From Ziziphus jujuba (lineage: Eukaryota > Streptophyta > Magnoliopsida > Rosales > Rhamnaceae): a stretch of 64,000 bases of DNA. The translations under genes and the position numbers were made by a program. The notes beneath the pieces are model-generated. The model saw nothing but the letters and a program-made list of their open reading frames with translations, had not been told where the DNA came from and ran no database searches. Below are positions 25,657-36,372 of the stretch, in pieces. The stretch lies in assembly GCF_031755915.1 (NCBI RefSeq), contig NC_083383.1:3476001-3540000 (forward strand), given 5' to 3'. Numbering within the stretch: position 1 is the first letter of the stretch; every line of letters begins with the position of its first letter.

Positions 25657-28096
25657 TCAGACTGCACGCAATGTGATTAAAGCTGCAGAGAAAACCAATA
25701 AGATAAGAAAAAATAATAATAATTTTTTTTAAAAAAAAAAAATTCCATAAACAGACAGAAACTGAAGCAAAACTAAACAAAGTGAATATAGAAGAATACA
25801 AATCTTGAGCCACCAATTGTACATAATCATACTAAATCTCCGTTTACGAATGAATCCAGGTGTCTGTTTTGCAGTGGGATTCTAAAATGAATAAATAAAA
25901 TGAAATCCATGGATGTGTATAACTATCAAGAATTATTTCCTTAGATTCAAGAGCATCAGCCAGAATCTCAAGTCCCTAAGGCTACTCTCTATCCGCTACA
26001 TTTTTCAATCATACAGGGACTGGTTAACTGAACTGAGTTTCTAGAGAATAATTGTTATAATAAACATGAGGGAGTGATCAAGCCATTGGCATAATTCCAT
26101 AAAAGACCATTGGAGTAGGTGAATGCATTTATTTTTGGCCTCCTTTGAAAGGAAATGTGGCTTTGTTCATTGACAAGGTATCCATTGAAAAAGGGGAACA
26201 TGATAGAAATATAAATCATATTCAGATAAATTAACAACTTTCTCCATGTTATAAATCTTATAACTTCTAAGCTCGAGTTCGAATCCAATTTGAGCATTTA
26301 AAGAAAGCAATCCTGCTGGTGGAAAATTTGATTAACAATATGTGTGCCGTGCAATATAAAATTTTAAAATACCTGAAAACGTAGACAGCAGGATGAACAA
26401 CAAAGCTAAGTGACTAAGACATAACTACCTTATTGTTAAATAAGCAAGATTGACTTAATAAATATTACATCTTATCAGAGAGACATGTACATATATGAAC
26501 ATAACCTGATGGAGTTCAAGGAAGCTCACCAATTAAGCATAGGAGGAGAACTATCCAAAATGTCATTTGTAAAGGCCGACTGTATTGCATTTGATACTGA
26601 GACCTTTGAAGCTGTCTCTGAATAGCACCATACCAGCCATACAGTTGTTTATCATAACAGTCATCACAACTATCCAAGCAACTCTTACTTTTTTCGTAGC
26701 ATGAATTTATGCCCTTCATGAAAAATGATAATTGAAACTATTAGTTATGAAATTTATGTGTAAATCTCTATAGAAGAACATAAATCAATAAGTTTAAACA
26801 TTATGGAAACTAAGTGAATACAAACCCTATTAGCAGTTCGTAGTAATGCACTGTCAGCTTCTTGACTACAATCCATTGCCTTACATTTCCTGCAAGCGTT
26901 CTTGGGCCATTTTAACTTGGACACAGTTTCCATGGAATTAAGGAAGCCTGAAAAACTAGGTATCTTCCGAACAGGCTGGTTGGGCTGCCGATTAGAAGAG
27001 CCAGGTAGAAAACCATCATCGAAAACTGATATCTTCCAGGCACCTATGTCTGCACTAGCACTAGCTGTCCTCCTATGGCCACGCGACTTCTCCTCCCTAG
27101 TCTCTTGGGAACCCCACTCAGCAGAATGATTTGAGGTCTTTGAACAATCGGGCGCCGCTTCTTTCTCTGATACTTGTAGGTTTTCATTGTCTCTGGCATG
27201 GGTTTTAGAAGGATTTTTGTCTTCGGATGTAGAAGGTCCGGAAAGAAACAGTGCAAGTTCATTGGATTCACCTTCATCCAAACGAACCCAAGGATGTGAA
27301 GCCTTTCCCTCTGAAAGAGAAGATTCCTGTAATGAGTTTTCAATTTTCGAAATCTGGTCCTCAATAGCGGAAATAAATTCACGATGCCTGTCTTTTGCGT
27401 CATCAATTGAATTTCTAACATAACTCGAGTTGACAGCCCGTTCAAACTCCTCTAACTGCATTGCCCACAGAAAATTTAGTAACATATCACCACTGCATTA
27501 ATACGACCACAATGCCATTCAATAAATTTTGGTTCCATTAACGCAGGCACATATACAAAGAACGAGAGAGAAAGAGAAAGAGAAAGATGACCTGCCATTT
27601 GGTAGTGCCAAGGGCAGTTCGGAGATCCCTACGAAGTTCATCAGCATTCCACATACTGGAAGCGTCTTTCGTGGCATGAATCCATGTCCTATACGTAGAT
27701 TCCATCCTTCAATGAAATCAGGAAAAAAAAAAAAATCAAATCAATGACTAACAAAAGGCACCTGAATCAAACCCTAATTCCTTTATTAGATTATTGAGAA
27801 AATATGAGGAAGCAATACAATAGGAAATTCTGAATCGTGAATTATTCAAAATTTGGGGCCCATCACACTAACATCGGCCCACCGTTCCTCGAATTCTTGG
27901 CAGGCAAACAAATCATAGAAAAAGTTAAGGAGAAATTATGTATGAAACATTAAGGAAGAGAAAAATCCAACAGAAATGGAGCCCTAGAGGGAAAAATAAA
28001 TAAATAAACAAAATGATACCTGTCAGCGGATTCTTGAACTTCCTCAGCCGCAGAGAAGAATGGATCCTTCTCCCAGCGATCAAAACTCGACGCCAT
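25657..28096 (-). CDS. Syntaxin-6 N-domain protein (SYP61-like N-terminus), membrane-anchored
   Basis: Model: exons 28096-28020, 27706-27592, 27455-26826, 26713-26530 and 25682-25657, giving 343 residues; all GT-AG and frame-consistent. Residues 1 to about 110 (MASSFDRWEKDPFF, MESTYRTWI, ELRRDLRTALGTTKWQLEEF) match the syntaxin-6 N-terminal domain found in SYP61-type trans-Golgi SNAREs. A low-complexity Ser/Glu-rich middle follows. The C-terminus is a single hydrophobic anchor (WIVLLLCLIALITLRAV) reached only by splicing to a 26-base last exon; without that splice the chain would end four residues past the exon 4 donor. The segment before the anchor is Cys- and Tyr-rich (CYEKSKSCLDSCDDCYDKQ) and shows no Q-SNARE heptad pattern, so it is probably not a fusogenic SNARE itself. 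Likely on Golgi/endosomal membranes, by family. Confidence 0.9.
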
Positions 28097-29722
28097 AACG
28101 AAATCTCCACAGGCTTCAGATAGACAAATTTATGAACAAATTATTTGTTAATTTTCCAGGAAAAAGGAAAATAACGGTCCGAATAAAATAATTCCAATCT
28201 AAGCAGCAAATGAAAATCCCAATTTCGTTAACCAAAAAAATCTGTATGCGTGTGAAAGGCAAGAGAAAAAGAAAAGAGAGAGAGGTGAACACGGATGATT
28301 TTTTTTTTTTTTTTTTTTGGGGGGGGGGGGGGGGGGGCGGCGTGCGCGGGGGCCGTGTGGAACAGAAGGATGAACTTGATTTTTGGAGGATGAAACTTTT
28401 GATTTTGTCGATGATGCACGAGAAGGTTGGAGGAAGAAGCTAACGACAGCGCCACGTGGTCTCGTCAACGAATCATGGGAAACATCCGCCAAAAAGTAAA
28501 ATTTTTATTTTTTGTAAGTATCTGATCCTAGCGGCTATCAACGGTGTCGTTCGGCTAGTCCCACTTGGAGTGCGGGTCAAAAAATAATAACGCACGCCTC
28601 CACGCCTTGGACTCGTGAATCTTGTGACAGATATAGATATGCCTCCTACGTGTTTTGACCTCTCCAGAACGACCACTCCTTTTTGTTTGACCCTAGATCA
28701 CTATCCAATTAATTAAAATAATATCATTTTTTCAAATTTGAGCCATGATTTTTTATCACCAGTTTAATATCATTTTTTTATAACATGTGTAATATATATA
28801 TATATATATTGTTTATTGGATCTAGTTTTAAATTTTGATTAGTTAGTGAGTTCGTATTTACATCATTAGCAAATGAGTTTTTAGATATAATATTCAATTT
28901 TAAATTCCTTTTTGCCCCATTTAAAATAAGGAAGAGGCTGTAATATCAAGACCTATAGACTCTTGTGCTTATGAGAAACCTCAGATTCTTGGTTCTAGCC
29001 TTGCATAAGGTTACCTTTAATGATAGTGTAAATGCAGTTGCTGATAAGTTTTTACTGTATGAATGACCATGCACGGCATAATTGATAATGCAATTGAACA
29101 TTTAAATCCAGGGAACAAATTTATATACAATGTTTCTTTAAAAGAAACTGTCACTGTGCTTGCCGCCCCAAGGGTATTTTAAATTATTGACTAGCAGAGA
29201 TGTCCATGGCCTTCACCAAATTATCAATTTTCCATGTTCAGAGGACAGCTGATTGGATGCTTTCACCTAAAAGAAAGCATTTAAAAGGAAAAAAAAATCC
29301 CCTTTTGCAACTTTTTGATTGCAATAGTATTTGAAGCCTTAATTATTATTATTATTATTATCATCATCATCTCTAAAAGGTGGAGCATGCAACAAGCAAT
29401 TGCAGTTAAATCAATTGCAGCCAGCTGCCAGACTTTTGGCACTAGATTTTTTTTGCTCATTCTGTTTTAATCTGATTCTCATTTGAGATTCATTCTTCAG
29501 ATTTAAAGTTAATTTCGTGTTTCCTTGCTTATAAATAATGATGAAAGCATCTGGCTGTAGATAGATGGGATACAACTAATTAGAGATCCAAAAGACTCAT
29601 AACAAGTTTGTCAACAGGCTTGATTAGACAATTTAACTTTAACATACAAAAGGGATATACGATATGTTGTAATCTGGAATTATATGGATTTCAATTACAT
29701 TAGCTCTAAGATGTTCTGATGG
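28097..29722. other. Intergenic region, promoter of syntaxin-like gene
   Basis: Contains a striking T20-G19 homopolymer junction at 28299-28337 and an (AT)n tract near 28793-28810. From about 29340 to 29722 the sequence resembles the flank at 41140-41588, so both downstream flanks belong to the duplicated subtilase segment. No other gene seen. Confidence 0.5.
28299..28337 (+). repeat. T20-G19 homopolymer junction
   Basis: Twenty T directly followed by nineteen G, about 200 bases upstream of the syntaxin-like start codon (5' side on the minus strand). On the minus strand it reads C19-A20. Length may be unreliable. Confidence 0.8.
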
Positions 29723-31441
29723 TTATGTCCACATGAAAGCAACAGGACCACTAACAAAATGTTTCCCATTTGACCATTCCAAACGGGCAAAGCTAGCTGC
29801 ACCTGATGGCATAGAAGTGGCAGTAAATGTCACAGTGAGTCTTCTTTTCATATGTCTGACTGAAGCTCACTAATTGTGGTTCAACCAAGATCTTCACCGA
29901 TGAAAGCTTAGAAGATACTGAGACTTTATATTTTGCTGGGGCACCAACATTAGTCAGAGTTCTGGTGTATTTCACACTAGTTGATACACCAACACCTGCG
30001 CCCCCTTTGCCCAAAGCTGTTTGTAGAGGAACAGCAAAAGATGGATAGTTGAAATCTCTCAGGCTGTATTTCTTTCTCGAGTTGCGTTTGAAGTTCACAT
30101 TAGTTGCAAGTATTATCTCATATCTATCATAATTCAAGGCACAGGGGAAGCTGAGATAGTCCTGGACACCAGCATCATAGACAAGTCCACGATCAAGGGC
30201 TGCCACTGGATCCACATGCCCAGCTCCATAATCAAATGGCGTTGCGGGATTTCCAGTAGCAAAATCTTGTATGATTTCACCATTTTTGTATGTTATGTAG
30301 GCCGTCTTCATGAGTGTGGATCTAATAGCTGCAGGGCTCCATTCTGGGTGCTCAGCCTTCAGTAGGGCAGCAAGTCCACTTACATGAGGGCAAGACATTG
30401 ATGTGCCTGAAATGATATTGAAGCTTACACACCTTTTGACACTGCCTAATCCGGTTGGTCCTGCTTTGTTGGTCCACCCTGCTAGGATATTCATTCCAGG
30501 TGCTATTAGGTCTGGTTTGAGAATTTCAGGAGCGAGTGGATTTGGCTCTCTGGAACTGAAAGATGCTACGACTGCTGACGGTTTGATTCCAAACCGTGTT
30601 CCTCCAAATGAAATTTTGGCTGTTGGATTAGTATCAGACTTGAGATAGCTCTTTATGGCATCACCAATTTTCTTTCCAACAGCTGCTGTTGGCAAGAGAT
30701 GTACATCAGCCACTAGTACCTCGCCATGAGAATCTGTGTGAGTCAAAATCATCCTGGCTCCACCAGCATTTTTTACCACCTGACCCTTTAGGATTCTAGG
30801 ATTTGCCCCCCGATCGCATATCACAATTTTTCCTGCTACCTTTTCTGGAATCAAACTGTAAGGCAAGCATAAATTACCACTAGTGGAGTTGCTTGCGCTA
30901 TCACCATAGACAAGGGGAAACAACAAATCGAGCTCAGATTTTCCAGTATAGAGTGAAATGCCTTTGTATTTGTTCCCATTTCCCAGGCTAATATAAGCAG
31001 TGAAATTACGATCTAATGTTCCAGCACCCACCGTGGTAATCCAAGGTGCAACATTGGACAAGCTCCCTGGATTTCCAGCTGAACACGACACTGGAATTCC
31101 ATGTGGCATAGCGCTAAAAGCTCCACTGGCGATGGGGTCTCTGTAGTAAGTAGAGAGCCCTCCTCCAATGGACATGGAAAGAATATCAACTCCATCTTCA
31201 ATAGCTTCATCTATTGCTGCCAAAACATCAGAACTTAAACATCCGCGGAGCCAGCACACTTTATATGTGGCTATTCGGGCTTGGGGAGGCGTCCCACGTG
31301 CTGTCCCAGAAGCATAACCAAAGAGGCTAACTTCTGCAACAGCTGACCTAGCTGCGGTGGTTGAAGTGTGAGTTCCATGGCAATCATTGTCTCTTGGTGA
31401 TTCCGACTCAACCATATTGTCAATATGTCCGAAAGCTGCAG

Positions 31442-31446
31442 TATAC
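31442..31446. repeat. Target-site duplication TATAC (left)
   Basis: TATAC abuts the left LTR end and matches TATAC at 37046-37050 beyond the right LTR. Five base pairs is the usual copia duplication. Confidence 0.95.
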
Positions 31447-31860
31447 TGTTGTGGTTCTCTGACCACTTTAGAGAAGAAATATGAGAAGAAAATAAAAGAA
31501 TTCTATTAATCTCTTAAAAATAGAATACAAAAATAAAAACTTCTCTCATGGAGGATTCTCTCTTGGAACCTCTCTCTGCACTCTCCAATTCTCTCAGGAA
31601 TTGCTCACTCTTCTCTCAAGTTCTCTCTGGAACTTAAACAACTCTCTCTCTTGGAGTTTTCTCTTGCTCTCTTGGCTTGATTTTCATGGAACGGGAAGGA
31701 GCCTATTTATAGGCAAGCATGGCCATAATCTTCAACAACTTAGCCCACAATTGTTGATCGGTGCAGCATGTCAACAATGGTGGCTGTCAACAATGGTGGC
31801 TGTGGTTGGTGCGGTTGGTGTGGTTGGTGAGGTTGTGGGTTGGTGCGGCTGGACTTCACA
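31447..31860 (-). repeat. 3' LTR of copia element
   Basis: 414 bp, TGTTGTGG to TTCACA on the plus strand. Minus-strand TATAAATA at 31711-31704 is the LTR core promoter. Contains a direct repeat of GTCAACAATGGTGGCT and a GT-rich end. Appears identical to 36632-37045. Confidence 0.95.
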
Positions 31861-31873
31861 ATTCTCCCCCTCC
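31861..31873 (-). other. Polypurine tract
   Basis: The minus strand reads GGAGGGGGAGAAT immediately before the 3' LTR, the typical copia plus-strand primer site. Confidence 0.9.
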
Positions 31874-31894
31874 AGCCGCATTTAAAACTGATGG

Positions 31895-34800
31895 TCATCT
31901 GCCATCTATTCCAGCTATGTCTCTGCATAGCTTCAGCTTCTCTTGAGCAACAACTTTTGTTAGCATATCTGCTGGATTCTCTTTTGTGTGGATCTTCATC
32001 AGTTTCAGCAACTGTTGATCTATTACTTCGCGTATCCAATGATAGCGGATGTCAATGTGCTTTGTACGGGAATGATACATTGAGTTTTTGCTCAAATCCA
32101 TGGCACTTTGGTTATCACAATGTATCTTGTAGTCTTCTTGCTTGATGCCCAATTCTGTGAGAAAACGCTTTAACCACAACATTTCCTTACCCGCTTCCGC
32201 TGCGGCAATGTACTCTGCTTCAGTAGTGGATAAAGCAACACACTTCTGCAATCTTGACTGCCATGACACAGCTCCCCCTGCAAAAGTGTAGAGATAACCT
32301 GATGTAGACTTTCTATTATCAGGGTCTCCGGCCATATCTGCATCTGTATAGCCTTCTAAGATTGGATCACCTCCCCCGTAGCACAAGCACAGCTTCGATG
32401 TACCTTTAAGATACCTGAGAATCCATTTGACTGCTTCCCAGTGTTTCTTTCCAGGATTTGAAAGAAATCTGCTCACAACACCTACTGCATGAGCAATGTC
32501 TGGTCTGGTACACACCATTGCATACATCAGACTTCCTACCGCTGAAGAATATGGTACTGAAACCATCTCCTCTATCTCTTCTTTGGATGAGGGGCACATT
32601 CTCTTACTCAACTTAAAATGATTTGCAAGTGGAATGCTGACCGGTTTGGCTTTATCCATGTTGAATCTCTTTATCACCCGTTCAACATACTTCTCTTGAG
32701 ATAGCCATAACCTTCTATTCTTCCTGTCTCGGATTATTTGCATTCCCAAAATTTGTTGAGCTGATCCTAAGTCTTTCATATCAAAAGACTTAGACAATTC
32801 TTTCTTCAGCTGACTAATCTTCATTGCATCTTGTCCAACGATCAACATGTCGTCCACATATAGCAAAAGTGCAATGAAGTTCCCACCTGAAAATTTTTTA
32901 ATATAAACACACTGGTCTGCTGCAGTCCTTTTATAGCCTTGACTCACCATAAACGAGTCAAACTTCTTGTACCATTGTCTTGGTGCTTGCTTGAGGCCAT
33001 ACAAGCTCTTCTTTAGTTTGCATACGAGGTTTTCTTTCCCTGAAACCTCAAATCCTTCTGGCTGCTCCATGTAGATTTCTTCATGTAAATCACCGTGAAG
33101 AAATGCTGTCTTCACATCCATCTGCTCAAGCTCTAGGTTTAGACTTGCTACTAAACCAAAAATGACTCGAATTGAAGTCATTTTTACCACTGGTGAAAAA
33201 ATCTCATCAAAGTCAATTCCTTTCTTCTGAAGAAATCCTTTGACCACCAATCGGGCTTTGTGTTTCACCACCCTTCCGCTGCCATCTTTCTTGAGCTTGA
33301 ACACCCATTTATTCTTTAGTGCCTTCTTTCCTATTGGAAGCTCAACCAACTCATAAGTATGATTTTTCTGCAAGGATTCCATCTCATCTTGCATTGCTTG
33401 CAGCCACTTTTCCTTCTCTTGATGAGAAACAGCTTCCTGGAAACTCTCTGGCTCCCCTTCTTCAGTAAGCAGAATATACTCAGATTCTGAAAATCTCTTT
33501 GATGGAATTCGGCCTCGCTCAGATCTCCGAACTTGTAAACCACTGGTTTCAGGAGGTGTACCATCATCTGACCGCTGTGATGGCCCTGCAGCTACTTGAG
33601 AGGATTGAGTCTCCCCCTGCTCATTATCCCCTTCTTCCTCCTGGTCTGCTTCTGGTATATCTTCATGCACCTCATTATCCTCTGTGGCTATTTGTGCTGG
33701 TGCTGGATTAGGACAAAAATTCTCGGCACTAGAACTATAATTAGGAGACATTCTGGGCTTTTCAATGTCTTCCATTTTCTGGTTTTCTTGGAATACTACA
33801 TCCCTGCTTCTAATAACCTTCTTGGTTTTCGGGTCCCAAAACCTGTATCCGAATTCTTCGTCTCCATATCCTATAAAGATGCATGGAGTAGATCTTGCAT
33901 CGAGCTTCTGTCTGAGCTCCTTGGATACATGTACATAAGCTATACAACCAAACACTCTTAAATGAGAGTAGGAGGGAATCTTACCCGACCACATTTTCTC
34001 CGGAATTTCAAAATTCAACGGTACTGACGGTGATCTGTTGATTAAATAGCAGGCGGCACGAACAGCTTCTCCCCAGAATGGCTTTGGCAGCTTAGCCATA
34101 CTGAGCATACTTCTGACCTTTTCCATAATGGTTCGGTTCATTCTTTCGGCTATTCCATTATGTTGTGGGGTGCGAGGGACCGTCTTCTCATGTCGAATGC
34201 CGTGTCTTCTGCAGTAGGCATCGAACTCCTTGGAAGTATACTCGCCTCCATTATCTGAACGGAGACATTTCAGCTTCTTTCCTGTTTCACGCTCTACCAT
34301 GGTATGAAACAGTTTGAAGTAATCCAATACCTGGTCCTTTGTCTTCAAGAAATATACCCACACCTTCCGAGAAGCATCATCAATGAAGGTCAGGAAATAC
34401 TTGTTGCCACCTAATGATTCCACCTCCATGGGACCACAAACATCAGAGTGCACCAGACTAAGCAACTCTGATCTTCTCAATGCAGAGGAACTGAAGGAGA
34501 CTCTATGTTGCTTACCAAACAAGCAGTGATTACAAGGATCTAGCACAGCATCCTTGCAAACAGTGATAAGCTTCTTCCTTGCCAAAGTGGACAATCCTTT
34601 TTCACTCATGTGACCGAGTCTCTGGTGCCACAGATTTTGAGACGCCTCTCCTTCTGCAATATTGAGGCTGTCTGCACATATCTTCACATGAGTCTTGTAC
34701 AACGTTCCACAAATATGTCCTCGGGCGACAACTATGGCACCTTTCGTCATTTTCCATGTGCCTTTGCTGAAGTAGTTGTCATAGCCTTGCTTGTCTAAGG

Positions 34801-35320
34801 CTGCTCCCGAAAGTAGATTAAGCCGAAGGTCTGGAACATGACGGACATCCTTCAAAGTGATTGTACAACCAATATTCGTTTTTATCTGAATATCACCAGT
34901 TCCCATAATCTTTGCGAAACTGGAATTTCCCATCTTTACCGTACCAAAGTCTCCTGCTTTGTACGTTTTAAAGAAATCTCTGTGTGGAGTGACATGGTAG
35001 GATGCTGCAGTATCGACTACCCACTCAACATCTTGGGTTGATATATGAAGGCATGTCTCTTCTTCGGTGGAGCAGAGCGCCACTTCTCCTGTATAAGTGA
35101 CTAGTGTCTCTCCATCCTTCTTCGGCTGATTACCTTGGAGTCTCTGCTCTCTCAACAACTTTCTGCAGTTCTTCTTCATGTGACCCTCCAGGCCACAATG
35201 ATAGCACTTATACGATGATTTTCTGCCGTCTGTAGATCTGCCTCTGCTCTTGCTCCTGCCTCTCCCCCTATCTCGACCACCTCTTTGCTGTCTTCCTCTC
35301 TCTGTGACGAGGGCATGTGA
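31895..35320 (-). CDS. Copia pol: zinc knuckle, protease, integrase, RT, RNase H
   Basis: After the gag TAG the same frame stays open to 31895; the first ATG after the stop is at 35179, which alone would give 1,094 residues. Upstream of that ATG the frame encodes an Arg-rich stretch and the CCHC knuckle CYHCGLEGHMKKNC. Downstream come the protease motif VDTAAS (about residue 55 of the 1,094), the integrase HHCC (HQRLGHM, CNHCLFGKQH) and DDE core (SDVCGPM, SDNGGEYTS, NGIAERMNR), reverse transcriptase YVDDMLIVG (about residue 773) and RNase H (DADMAGDPDNRKSTSGY), ending KENPADMLTKV. No frameshift or second stop was seen. In copia elements pol is normally translated as a fusion with gag; here the TAG would block that unless suppressed. 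Confidence 0.93.
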   Translation of the reverse strand, partial: SHALVTERGRQQRGGRDRGRGRSKSRGRSTDGRKSSYKCYHCGLEGHMKKNCRKLLREQRLQGNQPKKDGETLVTYTGEVALCSTEEETCLHISTQDVEWVVDTAASYHVTPHRDFFKTYKAGDFGTVKMGNSSFAKIMGTGDIQIKTNIGCTITLKDVRHVPDLRLNLLSGAALDKQGYDNYFSKGTWKMTKGAIVVARGHICGTLYKTHVKICADSLNIAEGEASQNLWHQRLGHMSEKGLSTLARKKLITVCKDAVLDPCNHCLFGKQHRVSFSSSALRRSELLSLVHSDVCGPMEVESLGGNKYFLTFIDDASRKVWVYFLKTKDQVLDYFKLFHTMVERETGKKLKCLRSDNGGEYTSKEFDAYCRRHGIRHEKTVPRTPQHNGIAERMNRTIMEKVRSMLSMAKLPKPFWGEAVRAACYLINRSPSVPLNFEIPEKMWSGKIPSYSHLRVFGCIAYVHVSKELRQKLDARSTPCIFIGYGDEEFGYRFWDPKTKKVIRSRDVVFQENQKMEDIEKPRMSPNYSSSAENFCPNPAPAQIATEDNEVHEDIPEADQEEEGDNEQGETQSSQVAAGPSQRSDDGTPPETSGLQVRRSERGRIPSKRFSESEYILLTEEGEPESFQEAVSHQEKEKWLQAMQDEMESLQKNHTYELVELPIGKKALKNKWVFKLKKDGSGRVVKHKARLVVKGFLQKKGIDFDEIFSPVVKMTSIRVIFGLVASLNLELEQMDVKTAFLHGDLHEEIYMEQPEGFEVSGKENLVCKLKKSLYGLKQAPRQWYKKFDSFMVSQGYKRTAADQCVYIKKFSGGNFIALLLYVDDMLIVGQDAMKISQLKKELSKSFDMKDLGSAQQILGMQIIRDRKNRRLWLSQEKYVERVIKRFNMDKAKPVSIPLANHFKLSKRMCPSSKEEIEEMVSVPYSSAVGSLMYAMVCTRPDIAHAVGVVSRFLSNPGKKHWEAVKWILRYLKGTSKLCLCYGGGDPILEGYTDADMAGDPDNRKSTSGYLYTFAGGAVSWQSRLQKCVALSTTEAEYIAAAEAGKEMLWLKRFLTELGIKQEDYKIHCDNQSAMDLSKNSMYHSRTKHIDIRYHWIREVIDQQLLKLMKIHTKENPADMLTKVVAQEKLKLCRDIAGIDGR

Positions 35321-35911
35321 CTAATCCATGCCAATGTCCTTTCTCCTGGCCTCTTCATTAAATAGGGCATCCTTAACCATAGACAGAGTAAGTTTGCCAT
35401 TCGGGGCCGAATTGCTGAGAGAGACTACCAATGTCTCCCAACTGTCTGGAAGAGAGCTTAGAAGTAGGAGGGCCTGATCCTCATCCCCTAGTTGGTAATC
35501 CACAGCAGATAGTTGATTTACCAAGCTCTGGAACTCACTGGTATGCTCGGCTACAGAAGTTCCACTCTGTAATGTTAGATGTACCAATCGCTTAAGCAAC
35601 AGGGCTTTGTTCCGAGCAGTCTTGGCCTGGTACATGTCCTCCAATTTTGTCCAGAGGGCATATGCATCCGTTTCCTTCGCTACATGATGGAAGACACTGT
35701 GGTCGATCCATTGCCTGATCTGACCGATCGTTTTCTTGTTTAATTTCTTCCATTCTGCTACTTTGCTGGGATCGGGGTTTTCGCCTTTAGCTTCTATAGG
35801 ATCAAACAGATCCTTACAATTGAGGAGATCTTCCATCCGAGGTCTCCAAAGTGTATAATTTGTGGCAGTGAGCTTAACCATAGCTCCCGAAGATGATTCT
35901 TCCATTGACAT
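35321..35911 (-). CDS. Copia gag, truncated by an in-frame TAG
   Basis: 196 codons from ATG 35911 to TAG 35323-35321. It has the plant copia Gag core (NYTLWRPRMEDLL near residue 18; LLSSLPDSWETLVVSL near residue 150). The stop falls after RRKDIGMD, just before the Arg-rich and CCHC nucleocapsid part that continues in the same frame, so this product would lack its RNA-binding end. The TAG is one C-to-T change from CAG, a change expected from deamination of a methylated CHG site; this is inference. The context after the stop (TCACAT) does not resemble the CARYYA readthrough signal. Confidence 0.9.
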   Translation of the reverse strand: MSMEESSSGAMVKLTATNYTLWRPRMEDLLNCKDLFDPIEAKGENPDPSKVAEWKKLNKKTIGQIRQWIDHSVFHHVAKETDAYALWTKLEDMYQAKTARNKALLLKRLVHLTLQSGTSVAEHTSEFQSLVNQLSAVDYQLGDEDQALLLLSSLPDSWETLVVSLSNSAPNGKLTLSMVKDALFNEEARRKDIGMD

Positions 35912-36029
35912 TATGGCTTGACCAAAATTGGAGCTGAATTTGGCAAAACGGAGTTAACCGTTGCGTCCGGAACGGCCGAAAATGGTGGACTTGACTCTTC
36001 CGGGGTCAAAATATAATTACCAGAAATTT

Positions 36030-36232
36030 TGGGGCAAAACTGTAATTTCACAAAATTTCTGGGTCAACCTGCAAATACAGAAACTTCAGGGGTCAATCTG
36101 TAATTTCCAATAGTTCAGGGGCTTCACCGTAATTTCAGAAAACTACAGGGGTCACTCTGTAATTTCCAATAATTCAGGGGCTGTTCCGTAATTTCCGAAA
36201 CTTCAGGGGCTGTTCCGTAATTTCAGAAAATA
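36030..36232 (-). repeat. Imperfect ~34-bp tandem repeats in copia leader
   Basis: Five to six degenerate copies of a unit of the form CAGGGG(T/C)...(C/T)GTAATTTC(C/A)... lie between gag and the primer-binding site. They belong to the untranslated leader of the element. Confidence 0.75.
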
Positions 36233-36236
36233 TTGC

Positions 36237-36372
36237 TGACGTGGCAGATGGTGCTGACGTGGCACCACGTGGCAGATGACGTGTCAGATGACGTGGCGAC
36301 ACGTGGCAGATGACGTGTCGGCTGGCGTGGCAGATGACGTGGCAGGTGTGCTGACGTGGCTGCTGACGTGGT
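36237..36372 (-). promoter_or_regulatory. Array of ten ACGTG motifs in copia leader
   Basis: Ten ACGTG cores occur in about 136 bp, mostly as TGACGTGGC and a few as CACGTGGC or TGACGTGTC, spaced roughly 10-25 bp. ACGTGGC is the plant ABRE/G-box-type bZIP core and TGACGTGG resembles the bZIP element of ER-stress promoters. They lie downstream of the 5' LTR promoter, inside the transcribed leader. Function as an enhancer is inference; simple tandem expansion is the alternative. Confidence 0.6.

Noticed and set aside
26270..26292. GAGTTCGAATCCAATTT resembles a tRNA B box
   Set aside because: No A box, acceptor-stem pairing or cloverleaf could be made around it; it lies within an intron of the syntaxin-like gene.
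31601..32039. Open frames within the LTR and its border
   Set aside because: They recur identically in both LTRs and are simply open by chance in low-complexity GT- and CT-rich DNA.
35321..35323. Programmed stop-codon readthrough between gag and pol
   Set aside because: The downstream bases do not match the TMV-type CARYYA signal and no obvious stem-loop was seen; a private mutation is simpler. Kept only as a question for sibling comparison.
35176..35400. Open frame overlapping gag and the zinc knuckle
   Set aside because: It runs in a different phase from gag-pol; the true frame carries the CCHC knuckle and is interrupted only by the TAG.
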